Assembly: GCA_018466975.1 (NCBI GenBank) | Contig: CM031557.1 | Location: 3,038,001-3,102,000 of the forward strand | Direction of reading: 5' to 3' | Source: Sparassis latifolia | Lineage: Eukaryota > Basidiomycota > Agaricomycetes > Polyporales > Sparassidaceae | DNA: 64,000 nucleotides | In this document: positions 12,836 to 23,972 of the stretch, piece by piece | How positions within the stretch are numbered: position 1 is the first letter of the stretch | How the letters are laid out: each line of letters opens with the position of its first letter | The notes under the pieces: model-generated | Told to the model about the DNA's origin: nothing | What the model saw: the letters and a program-made list of their open reading frames with translations, nothing else | The model's database searches: none | Made by a program: the position numbers and the translations under genes

Positions 12836-14563
12836 AGTGCTGTGCCCGCCGCTCTCTCGATGCCCCTCAAGATGATTTCGAACCTCTTCTTCTCTCCCGC
12901 ATCAGCCCTCGCTCTGCCCTCCTCGCCCTCGCCCTCGCCATCCGTCTCGTCCCCGCCTGTCTTTGCGACCATGAACTCCGCAACGAACCGCGCAATTGCC
13001 TTCTCGCCGACCTCGGCGCGCGCGCGGGCACCCCAGCGCCACTCCCAGTTATTCGCGCCATCTTCGCCCTGTGTCGCCTGCGTCGCGGCAGGCACGCGCC
13101 CACGCTTCTGGCCTTTCTGCTCGCCCACGCGGTTCCGGTCGAGATACCCCTGGCGTGCGAGCTGCGTCAGATACGCGTCGACGGTAAGCGCCTGGTGCGT
13201 TGATTGGCTGCTCAGAGGGACGTGCGCGGAGCCGGACAGCCGGAGACGCTTCAGGATCCCCCGGAGGTCGTCTGCGGGATGAAGGAGACCGTGGTTGGTC
13301 AGTCGGGGAATGAAACGTAGGTACGAGAGACTAGACTCACTGTCACTGATGACCTTTCCCTCGACGAGGATTAGCGCCAGGATCACGTAGAGCATGCCGA
13401 CGGAACCAAGCTGGTCGGCCGCGTGCCATGCGAAGATGCTGCCGGTGGAGCGTTTTCCAACGCGGTTATCGTCGTCGTCGTCGTTCTCGTCCTCTGCGAC
13501 TGCATCTGCGCGGTCGGCCTGTTCTGCTGCGCGAATCTCCGCGTTCGGAGCACACGCACGCTCAATAATTGACGGTGCAAGTACGGAGCGCAGGATGTAC
13601 GTCTTCGTTCCCGTCGGCGCAGCTGTGGAATGTATGAGCAACAACGACATACATAAGGAGAGGAAGGAGGAGCGCACCGCGTTTCTTGACGCCGGTGCCC
13701 TTGAGCAGCTCCGCATCTTTGTCGTTCGCGTCCTTGTCCGGCTCCGGGCGCGCCTGGAGCTCGACGAGCTCCATGCCGAACACCTTGTGCAGGATGTCCT
13801 GAGCGCGCTCCATGACAGTATTGAAGGCACGCGTGCTCGAGCCTAGCACTGTTGGTGTGCGCCCGTTTGAGTCCGCTAGAAGTTACACGAGAACTAGGGA
13901 ATACCTTTCTTAGAGATCTCTTCTCTGCGTAGGGGGACACGCCGAGCCTCCGTGAACAGCGCTAGGCGGACGAGGTCATTAGCTTTCCTGTCTAGATCCT
14001 GCACGACATGAGCATCAGATTTGTACGCCAAATTTCAGAGCTGGGTCGGTGTCGAAACAACATTAAAAATATTAATCCTTCATATAAAAACAACCGGAAT
14101 TTAGTGTCTTCGGCGAAAAGATGGATGACATCGAGCAAGGATGTTCCCGACGCGTTCGGGCATCCCAAAAAGCTCGAAACAACCACGCATTCCGCCTCGC
14201 TGACCAACGGTCTGATCATCAGGATATTCGAGAATTTCGCATTCCACGAGTAAGAAAGTTCGCTGCGACATACTTACTAACACGAGGGCGTCCAAGCCTC
14301 GCAAAAGGCCAGCTATCATATATTTCCAAGAAAAACCACATGTCGAAGCATTGAGAACTCACTTTCTTCACATTTCCCACCCCGTCCATCTCGATATCCT
14401 CATCCTGCGCCTCTTGTTCTTCCTCCTCTTCCTCCTCTTCCTCTTCGTCACGCCCACGCCGGCGCTGAGACTGGCTGCCCCTCGTCTGGCGTGGTCGGGA
14501 CTGGGGGGGCTGTCGTTGAGATTGTGAGGGTTGTTTCTGAGAACGGGTAGTTGCTCGAGCCAT
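12817..14563 (-). CDS. NSE3: MAGE-domain protein, SMC5/6 complex subunit Nse3
   Basis: A MAGE-homology winged-helix protein. In fungi the single MAGE member is Nse3, which works with Nse1 and Nse4 in the SMC5/6 complex for DNA repair and chromosome stability. The N-terminus is basic and then very acidic (a Glu run near residue 40). Later blocks include DRKANDLVRLALFTEARRVP, ERAQDILHKVFGMELVELQ, GTKTYILRSVL, SVGMLYVILALILVEGKVISD, DDLRGILKRL, the segment from YLTQLARQGYLDR onward and WEWRWGARARAEVGEKAI. These follow the order of the MAGE fold. Introns with good borders lie near 13895, 13650 and 13300. The first intron, 13999-14362, would be 364 nt, much longer than the rest. The 3' end overlaps by 19 bases the opposite-strand NTPase fragment. 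The stop at 12817 follows ALADVRS. Confidence 0.85.
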
Positions 14564-14934
14564 AGTGGTCGTCTTGAAAGAAAGAGCGCTCAGTGAAGGT
14601 GCTTCGGCGCGACTGGCGCAAATTGATGTAAACGCGCGCCACAGGCGCGTTGAGGCGCGTCACAACCTCTAGTGCCTCAAACCTACCTTGCTCCTTTTCA
14701 CTTAATATTCGAATCGTATCTACTGCAGATTATTTCACGAGTCTGCTAATTAACAAATGGGAAATATTCTTCTCAGTAACTGGAGCAAAATCACTGCGAA
14801 TAAGTCTTTGTCAAACCTGTCCAATTCACCAGTCATACACATCAAAGGCACCCAAAGCATTTGCTCTACAGTTTCTACAAGACATTTCTGATGGAGCCAC
14901 CACTGAATATTGAGTGCTCCTCGCCAACTTCCAA

Positions 14935-16556
14935 CTATACCCATCGCTGCACGACAACGCTGTTGACCAGCCCTGCAGCCTCGACCGTCTGTGCGTCGTC
15001 CTCCAGAATACGGGTCGGGAATGTCGTTTGAATCGTATACGGACGCGTGTTATTCTCGGGACGGGAGCTGCGGCAGTGACCTCGCCTTAAGCACAAAATC
15101 GTGAATAGCGGATAAACAAGCACTTACGCGTTGATGAAGTTACGGATGTCCCCCACCGTGTGTGAGAGATTCATTCGGCAGACCATCCTTCGCGCCCGCA
15201 TTAGCTCAAATAAGGAGCCAAATGACAAAGGGTAAATCCGACACGCACCTCGTCCCATCCGCGAGCCTGATCTGCACGCTGGTCGTCGGCAGTGTTTGAT
15301 TGACCTCAAACCGCGTGTTGATGCTCGAGCGCTCAGCAGCGGGAGAGGCGGGACTCCTGCTCGTGCTAAGAGGAAACGAGCCTGGCATAGCTCCTCCACC
15401 GCTGCTGCTTCCGCTCGCTGCAGGGGCAGGTGCGAAAGAGGGGACGGGAGAGCCGAGACGGTGGCCGTGCCCAGAGAAGGTTCGCGCTTGCGCTTTAGCC
15501 GAAGGCACAAAGTCGTCCTGCAGGCGCTTCACCACGCGCAGCTCCACAGGCTGGCCGGGAAGGACATTCAAGACGTGAGGCGGAGCGCGGCTACGGCGAA
15601 CGACACCAGTTAAGAGCCATGGTGGGAACTACAGAAAGAAAAGACGTACCCCGAGTTAATTTCGGCGAGAACCTGCGCATGCCCCGGGTCGTCATAACGC
15701 ATCAAGTCGCCATCCTCGATACTAAAGCCCTCGCGCCAGAATGTGAGGTGGCGAATCGCAGTCTCTTCTTCGGGTTCTGTGTCGAGCGATGAGTGGGCAA
15801 AGTGGTCTCAGGAGCAAAGAGCGCACCCGGGGCGTTCGGATCGGGCACATAGACGCTCTCGACTTCATCGCTGCCCAGAGTGTGGCCACCGCCAGTGAAC
15901 ACCGAGCTGTGCACATGTGGTCCACTTTCGACCTCGGGTGGAGGACCAGCTCTGCGGTGGCTTCATGAGCGGAAATCGCGGAATCAGGAGATATACATAC
16001 TCGGCCGCGCGGCGTAAGAGGTCTCGGACGATATCTCCTCCTGGCACGGCGCCGGGTCTACCCGGATTTTGCACTGAAATCCCACTGTAAAAACGCATTC
16101 ATCAGCATATACACACCAATGAGGGGAAGCAAGTATCTGCAAATGAACTCGAACGCACGCGCCACACTCGGCGGGACAGAACCGATGGACAAAAATGCAT
16201 GAGGATACAAAAACGTACCTCCTCTCTCCTCCAGCAAACCAGCTTTCCCCTTGGTCCTCGCCATTCTCGTCCTCCTCGTCATCATCATCGCCTCCACCAT
16301 GAGCATGTCCCCCGCCAGACGACGCACTCCCACCCATATCGCGCAGAGTGGCAATCCTCCGCCCATCAGAGCTGTTCCTACTAACGGAGTCATGTTAGAT
16401 TCGCCATCACTCATGCGTGATGAGCTGGACTCACCTCGAGGAGGATGAAGACGTGCTCCAGGCGCCGACGCGGCCGACCCTGGGACCCGTGTTTGAGGGC
16501 AGCGACCAAGGCTGTCGCGGGCGGTGGTGTTGTCCCTCGCTGTTATCGCCAGACAT
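14935..16556 (-). CDS. SHP1: p47/Shp1-type Cdc48 cofactor with SEP and UBX domains
   Basis: An adaptor for the AAA ATPase Cdc48/p97, acting in membrane fusion, degradation and phosphatase control. From the N-terminus: a short Ser-rich start (MSGDNSEG), [11 protein letters not shown], an acidic stretch, then [21 protein letters not shown]. Next come [20 protein letters not shown] and the SEP domain ([20 protein letters not shown], then [14 protein letters not shown]). After a Pro/Ser linker comes the UBX domain ([45 protein letters not shown]). I join it from about eight exons with good GT-AG borders, for example gtgcgctc/cgacacag before the SEP block and gtgcgtgt/gcgaag inside UBX. No UBA domain is evident at the N-terminus, unlike classical p47. 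The gene runs in the same direction as Nse3, 371 bp from its start codon. Confidence 0.88.
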
Positions 16557-16776
16557 TTTGAGAAGGCAGGAGAACGTATACAGTAGTGGTGTCTGGATGA
16601 GCAGTACTCTGCACACGTACGTACTCTTACTCTGTCACGTCACTGCAAGTGACATTTGTGTCACACCCGTGGTGGCCGCGGCGTATTGGAATTAGTTCTC
16701 AGTAACTACTAGGCTACCAACACCAGTTCTCCGACAGCATTTCCTTCGTACGTTGCTTCGTAGACCAGTCCCTTGG
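16557..16776. other. Divergent intergenic region
   Basis: Shared upstream region of the p47-type gene (-) and the NTPase gene (+). No gene is seen. A tgacgtgacagagtaag-like stretch lies around 16625-16645, but I cannot assign a site with confidence. Confidence 0.4.
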
Positions 16777-19774
16777 ATGGCGGCCATCGAAGGAAGGAAC
16801 ATCCTCGATCGCGTGGTTGCGTCGCTCCAAAAGGAGTTTGGGACCCTGGAGGATGCTTCGAGAATGCCTGCCCCCTACGCTATTGCGACACTCGTTACAG
16901 GTGACCCCAGCTCCCCCAGAAGTACAGGGATATATTCAATGCCGAAGACCTATGCTTGCGCCATCCAGAATTAGTGGAGATGCTGAAGGATGCATGCCTC
17001 TCTGGTGATTTTAATAGATTCGGAAGCGGTAAGTGGCACCACATCAGATTCGTACATTTCTGAAACCTCAATCAGCTTTTCTGCGGATTGTTCAGCCAAA
17101 ACCACCCACCCCAGGTATGCTATCCACTATTCGTGAAGTTACCATGGCTTCATCACTTCCTAGCTGCACTCGACTACCTGATTAACCCCTTCAAGACTCC
17201 ATATGTCGGTGCTGCTGTGGATGGACTGTATGAGTATCTGAGAGAAAATAACCGAAAATTTCACCGCGAAGGAGGACACTATGGAAAATATTGTTCCATT
17301 GTTCAAAGTTCCGGGAGTGGAAAGTCCAGGACGATGATTGAGGTAAGTTGATTATCGCATTTGGTTTATTTCCCCCAAGCCGGCAGGTTGCAACAATGCC
17401 CGTCGTAGACCATGTCCACGCTGGGCTCCACGAAAGCGGCTCATTACTAACAATATTCAGTTGGGTTCCAAAGGTGTTATGGTCCTTTATATGAATATCC
17501 GTGACAAGGCAGACAAGCACAATTGGCCGCCGCGGGATGATATTCCGGCACGCATCTTAGCTGAGGATCTGGGCAGGTTGACAGAGGAAAGCTATACGCA
17601 GCGTTGCTGCATTTTCTTCACTGCCATCTTCCTACATCTCGGCACGCGCTTGCGAGAATTGTTCGACCTTACTGGATGCCGCATTTCGCGGGCAATCGAG
17701 CTCTGGCGGAATGAGATGGACGGCACACTTGTTGGAAACAGACGAGTACAATTTTTCCAGGACGTTCAAGAGACTTATTGGAAGGTTCGTTTCTATGTAT
17801 GAAGCGGTTGGCCGTCAGTTGCTGATTTCAACAGATAACGAATCCGAAATCCGCGCGCGCTTGCATCGAGGAGTTACTGCAGAAGATGGACCCAGTGTTT
17901 TTTTCCGAAATGAGTCCCAAACCACTGACCGCAGAGAACTACGAAGAGGAATTTCTAGACTACGAACAGAATATGCGAAACTCGTATTCGAATCTCATCT
18001 ACACGCTTGATGACCTTATGGGAACTACAGATGATCCGAAGCTGGTAATCGCGATCGACGAAGCACATCGCTTGAGCACTATGGTTAACGATAGGTTTCG
18101 TCCATCTCACTTACTGTGTAGAGTGATTAGTGCATATTCGTGCATTCGAGGTTATCTGGGTTCTGTTTGGGTCGTCTTCGCCTCAACCTCCTCGAGGATT
18201 GCCGACTTCTCTGTTCGATCTCAGATTCGTGCGTATCTTAGCGATGAAGTTGCTTTGCCCATCACTGTACTGACTCCCCATTTCACAGATAACTCTCAGC
18301 GCGCAGTCACAGCTGGATCACGGCTGTTTCCTCCCTACACTTTGACGGGCTGGGATCAACATGCCATTCCTCTCGCCGATATCACTTATGCGGATGACGT
18401 GTCAAAAGCTGAACACCTCATTCGCTATGGACGCCCGTTGTTAGTCTTCAAGGATTCGCAGTGTGATTGAACTAACACGATTAGTCTAGATGGCATTCAA
18501 ATCGTCTCAGAGATACCGTGATGCTGGCTAAGAAGAAATTGTGCAACGGTCGTACATTCAACGTCCACGATTCCAACCAAGTACTCGCTGTCCTTGGCCA
18601 ACGGTTCAGTTTGGATATTTGTTTTGGGCATCCGGAGGCTGCCGAATTTCTTGAGACAGGTGTGGCCAGCCATCTACGCGTATGTGACGCAATAACCGAG
18701 GATCGGATGTGGAGATTCACAAGTTATCCATCTGAGCCGATCCTGTCACACGTTGCGGGATGGCTCTTGCATAATGAACCAGATTACATCGTCGATGCAC
18801 TCAAATGCATGGAGAGGAAGATCCAGGATGGACTGATCGAGCTTGGAAAGAGCGGACAGTTGGTTAGTCGTATTGTCTGGATCCTTGGCAAGGATTCTTT
18901 GGTCCGCCAGTTGTACACGCCCACGGTCCCCGATCGTACTCAGAGCCCGTACCTGCTGTACTGCCAAAAGGTTCCTCTCACCAAATACCTCGAGAAATGT
19001 TTTGGCAACACAGTTTGGCCCGACAACAAGCAGCAAGCAGAGGCGGCGAAGAACGCGTTCCAAAATGCCTACGTCAATTTCTCTCACTGGATCTCGATGG
19101 AGGAGAACATTTGTGACGAATATCGCAGCGACTGGTGGTATGTCCTGTCCTTCTACTTGGTGACGTGGCTAAGTAATGCCAACAGCGCCAAGCAGTGGCT
19201 GCTGCGCCACTGGGCACGCACAGCCGCGATCCAGTGCTGTCACGGTCAACCACTCATTGACAAGGTGATACCAATTTATTTCCACAACGCGGGCCGTAGT
19301 TTGCAGGACAGCATGTCGCTCATGATGATATCGGACAAAGCTGGAGCGACCGCGAGCCCCACCGACGTCAACGCCATCCAGGCCAAGCACGTCTCTATCA
19401 ACTGTGTTACCGGCCTTCCGTGTATCGCTGTAACTCTCGATATGGGAGTTGTGAAGACGGAGGTCCGGTCCACATTCTCTGCTAAACAGTCACCTCGCCT
19501 TAACAGCCTTGGATATGCCGACCCGGACGAAGAGGATTCCTGTCTACGCATTTATGCATCTGGCATGAACGCCAAGACCTTCCCGTTTCTCGAAGAGCAA
19601 GTTGGCCTGGAGACACTTCTGCAGAGCATTGTTCAGCATGCAACAGAGCCGGCATATCCCCACCCTGTCGGAGAGCGTCTGCAGGACGAGATGATATATG
19701 GCAGCACCTCGAGGCCGAGACACATGGAATGGGAGAACGGTGCGAAAGGGCCAGCCGAACTACTGAAGTCGTGA
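16777..19774 (+). CDS. P-loop NTPase, Crinkler-like family of basidiomycetes
   Basis: A large multi-exon protein with a P-loop (SSGSGKSRTMIE, ~17310-17342) and a Walker B strand (LVIAIDEAHRLS, ~18045-18077). Clear parts are the block around KYRDIFNAEDLCLRHPELVEML, the exon with FLRIVQPKPPTP, and AALDYLINPFKTPYVGAAVDGLYEYLRENN. The LGSKGVMVLYMNIRDKAD exon, the NTPase core and a long last exon (~18480-19774) follow. Around 18440 the join GRPLL to SRWHSNRL uses a ~41 nt intron. The arrangement fits the P-loop NTPases expanded in Agaricomycetes and related to Crinkler/RHS-type proteins. The exact start and first intron (16870-16915) are uncertain: homology there moves between frames. Function is unknown; members are thought to act in conflict or effector roles. 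The C-terminal part is the source of the fragments at 12268 and 53985. Confidence 0.65.
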
Positions 19775-21376
19775 AGAAATGATGTGAGAACATGTACATA
19801 TGTAGGAAGTTGATGACGAGGAGAACATCTTCGTCTAAGACGAAATGAATATTCTTCCGACATGGAGCGTACAGGTACTTTCACGCAGAGAACAATAAGA
19901 AAAAAGGAAGTTTAACTGCACCTCTACAACCTGACATTTGCATCATCAGCCACTGCCATTATCACCAGTGTGCTCGACTTAGGCTCATAGATACAGCCTC
20001 TAGTTACCTGGAGGAAGACAGTCGTTCCTTTTGTAATAGATGCCCGACTCGATTGCGCATTCTGCGGAATTCTTTCAGGTTAGTTGCACAGTCCTGCGAC
20101 GATTCCGCAGCCAGAGTTCATAAGATGTAATGAATTATCAGCCTCATATGCTGCAGTACGGAAAAGCGCCAGAGCTTCCGCTGCCGGATACGATCCACAT
20201 TCCACGAAATCGCCGAACACGAGGCACAAGTGAATAGACCCAAATGCTGCGAGACAAGAGCATGTTATGCAAGCCTGCACTCCTCCACACAGGAACACGT
20301 CCCAAGGCACGCGCATCCTGTAGATTGGAGCGACCAATCCGGCGAAGTGCACCACGAAATGCAGCATAGAGCGAGATACGAAGACCGCGAGGAGGCGAGG
20401 GGATCCGAGACGTCGAGCTACTCCATTACATATTTGGTCTACAAAAAATATTCACAGGGCCATAGCCTGCCATGCGTGCACACGGAAAGCATTTGGGAGG
20501 AGGGAAGTGTAACGGCCATGCCGGCGGAAGTCACGGAAGTACACAGAGGTGAGCCGTTATGCTCGGAGAGGTTCCAGGAATTCGGACGGAGGAATCATGA
20601 ACAATATTAATGGGAGCGGACGCTTGTGCATTGATTCGATGGGGTACAAACGGGCGGGGCGCGAGCTATAACCCATGCTGACTAAGAATGTCCGTGCGCG
20701 ATCGTAAGTAGGACTTTCTGTACATACAAGGTAGCTAGCATACCGAATAAAGAAACTAAGAACAGACCGTGCGTCATCGAGAAATCATTGGCCGTGTTCG
20801 GACACGTAACGGCGTCGCCGTTATATCACCTCCTTCCTAAGGGCGAGCGGCACGCGAGGCTCAGCTGTGCGGGTCGGGAAATGCGACCGGAGCGCGTCGT
20901 TGTTTGTGACGGCGGCTCGTAGACCTGGCGCAGGTTCTCATCTGGAAAAACCTCAGAGGCGGTAGCTCCAGGCGACCGATCATAGTGATCGGTATCACGA
21001 TGGCATGCCTGTATCTCGGGGCACTTCTCCGAGCATTCACTGTAGCTATTGTAGCCTTCGCTCGATGATCTATAGCAGTAGCAGGGGCATGTACAGTCAG
21101 CCATGGCTTTGTAGACTATATGCTGTACATGGCAGTATATGATACTCCACGCATTACCACCTCTACCACCTACCTCCGCCTATGCATATTCTTTCCCCTA
21201 CGAGCCTTCGCCGTGCCCGATGCTGCCGCCGTCACACTCGCATTCGTGTCCTCAGCCACAAGCACTGCATGCAGGGACATACGGGGTGGCGGGCTGGCGC
21301 GACATCCATCCAACGAACGCATGGGTGCGAAAATGTAAGGAGCGCGATACGACCTTTGTGGACCAGCCATTGGGCC
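19775..21376. other. NTPase 3' flank and gene-free stretch
   Basis: 19775-19935 and 20085-20420 recur, diverged, after the fragment at 53985 (54230-54640). The shared parts include ttatcagcctca and cctccacacaggaacacgtc. The repeat unit therefore extends past the coding end. 20640-21376 holds short ORFs, one on the minus strand (20826-21104) ending in a TTRSGRISRPAQ-like tail often seen in transposon proteins. I cannot support a gene. Confidence 0.5.
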
Positions 21377-23190
21377 TTACGCCTCCGCGCAGCTGCCGGT
21401 ACTTCTGTAAAACATATGACCATCAATAAAAGGGTTTAAGTAAAATGTCGACGCCTTTTCGTAGACATTGTCAGTAGTCCAAGTGTTATCAATACTGGTA
21501 CCACACTTCGGAACCAAGTGACATGGCCGCATGAGATCATCGACATGGACGATCTCCGCATTACGTGCACGATTGCGAGTGGACCGACTGATTTGATACA
21601 TGTTGACTGTAGAGTCTGGTTGCGGCCGAAACTTGGTGAACCACTCGACATATGCGAGAGGGTGCAGATAGGCTCCAAACTGACGTGGGAGGCGGAATAT
21701 GGCACGGACTTGCCCTACTCGTAGACCTGTGACAGATTCAGCAATGCGCCAGCAACACATTAAGAGGGACGTACCTTTGAACCCACGCTTCTTGATTGCA
21801 CCGCGATCTGTGTAAACCAGTGCCATGTCGAAGTGTGCAGGTGAGCCCGGCTTGTGCCCTGTGGATGAGGGTGGAACCGAAGGGACAGCACGAATTCTCA
21901 TGCGGCTGTGCTTGTCACCGATAATGGGATTGAAAGGCATCTTGACGACCACCTGGTTGTAAACATCGAAATGGTCCTGTGCACCAGGAATGATCATGTT
22001 ACGGGGTAGGTGTTTCTGCAAGAATGATTTCAGTGCAGGGAGAAAGTCGCCTGCTCCATGCGCTTGCTGCAAGTCTTCAACCGATGTCCTCGGTTTCGGG
22101 CATGTCTTTGCAAGCTTATGCACAGGCTCTGTGTCAACTGATATTGATGGTGGTGGCACTACATCAGCCTCCTCTGGCTCGGCATCTGTGTCATACCCTT
22201 CATCGACCTGAACGGAAATTCGTTGCACAGCTGGAGTTGTACTGTAGACACGGGTGGCCCACGCCAGGTACACGCTGCGTTGGTAAATGGCTTCCTGGCG
22301 CTGGAGCCATAATGCCATCTGTTCCTCGTAATCCCGCCTATTGCTTGCCCGGTAGGCCTCCTTGGCATAGTCGATGTGCAAGCGTTCCGGCAGCTCATGT
22401 TGAAGCCATCAGGAGTACCGTATAGTTGGATGGCATTGACGTAGTGCTGCAGTGCATGAAGTTTTGGAATGTTGAAGTGCGAACGCACCTCGAAGTCGAT
22501 CAAGATCTGCTTGTGGTCATGAAATGTTTTTAGACACGTGTCAAGGCATGCAAGGGTGGCGGTGGTGTGAAGGCGCAACTGCAATAGTAAACATTGTTAA
22601 TCTTAAGATTATATAGTCTGTTTTACTTACTTCAAGTATAAGTACTTGTAGCTCAATTAGGTGAGTGCTTATAGTCTGCATGTGTAAGTGCTTATAGTTT
22701 TTTCATACAAGCTTTTATGCTGCTGATTAAAAACATTTTCTTTTGAGTTCTGTTCACTGTCACAATTAAACACAAAGTCAATATACTATAATTTCATGAT
22801 GCTAAACCTAGCTCTGCTATAAAGTGATTGTAAACTTCATTGTTCTTAAGTCTTATTCTCTCATCTCGCATTTCTCATCTATCTAGCAGGATACTCTGAA
22901 GTGAGATTTTGAGTTTTATTTATAGTTATTAGTAGCCACAGTGATTACTGTGACCTAGGGACATGCAAATACAAGTATTATAATTACCTTACTTTTATAT
23001 CTTAGTTTATAACCTGCTTAGCTCATCTTTATAATGGTGACATTTTCTCCTTAGAATCTCACTTCATACTACACCTCAACAAGTTAGTTACTGCCTCTTC
23101 TGCCTTTTTTTGGATGCAGAAGTAGGCTACATGTTTAACTTACAAGGCTTATTCTATCTGAAGCATGTTATTTTGCAATATACAGACTGT

Positions 23191-23300
23191 AAGACTATCA
23201 CTTTTACACTATAAGACTATCACCTTTACACTATAAGACTATCACCTTTACACTATAAGACTATCACCTTTACACTATAAGACTATCACCTCTAAACCAT
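23191..23300 (+). repeat. 22-bp tandem repeat, five copies
   Basis: The unit aagactatcacctttacact plus at is repeated head to tail five times, starting at 23191, 23213, 23235, 23257 and 23279. The first and last copies are slightly diverged. Single related units recur near 24349 and 24547, so the array lies in the repeated part of the insertion. Confidence 0.85.
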
Positions 23301-23377
23301 AAAACTTCCAGCTGTGCATGAGATGTTCTCCATGAATTATTCCCCCTCTTTTCCATGCTGATGTCTTCTCCATTGCT

Positions 23378-23972
23378 TTGCAGACCTCTGAACTCAATGC
23401 TACCACTGTGGCTGATCTCATCCGTTGTATTGAAGTCAACTCCCTCAAATCTCAAGACAATCTTCTTGCAGGAAAGGTTGGTCAGGCTGACACTGCAAAT
23501 GTCCATTGTGACTCCAATCCTCACTTTGTCATTTGTGATAAGGTTCTATTATCTACATTGCATCGCAGGCATGATTACATGCAATGTGGCAATACACATG
23601 TGGCAAAATTCATACCAATATTTGATGGCCCTTATCAAATTACTGCAGTGTACCCCAAAACTTCCCATTACACACTACAACTCCCAGAAACTATGAAGGT
23701 CATTCCCACATTTCACTCATCCCAACTTGAGCATTATTGGCCAAACGATCTCCTCCTCTTCTGCATGCACCAACCTGATTGCCTCAGTGCTATCATCACA
23801 GAAGTTGGCACTGAAGAGTGAGAAATTAACAGAATCCTTAATGAACACTGCCAAGAATGCAGCTTTCAATATCTCATCCAATGGAAAGGATGTGATGTAG
23901 AAGGTGATTAATGGCTTTCCCGATATGAATTACTCAACTGCACTGCTCTCGATGTTTGTGAGGCTCAGAGAT
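23378..23972 (+). pseudogene. Ty3-type integrase C-terminus plus chromodomain remnant
   Basis: The peptide NPHFVICDKVLLSTLHRR, then FIPIFDGPYQITAVYPKTSHYTLQLP, then FHSSQLEHYWPND is the end of a Ty3/chromovirus polyprotein. After an in-frame TGA at 23819 the same frame gives INRILNEHCQECSFQYLIQW, KGCDVEGD, stop, WLSRYELLNC. That is a chromodomain, which in chromoviruses steers insertion to marked chromatin. Protease, reverse transcriptase and most of integrase are missing. It is dead on sequence. Confidence 0.75.

Noticed and set aside
20826..21104. Cys-rich small ORF as a secreted protein
   Set aside because: No signal peptide, and the TTRSGRISRP-like tail fits transposon debris better.
23191..23300. 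Short regular repeats as a CRISPR array
   Set aside because: Head-to-tail repeats without spacers, in eukaryotic DNA.
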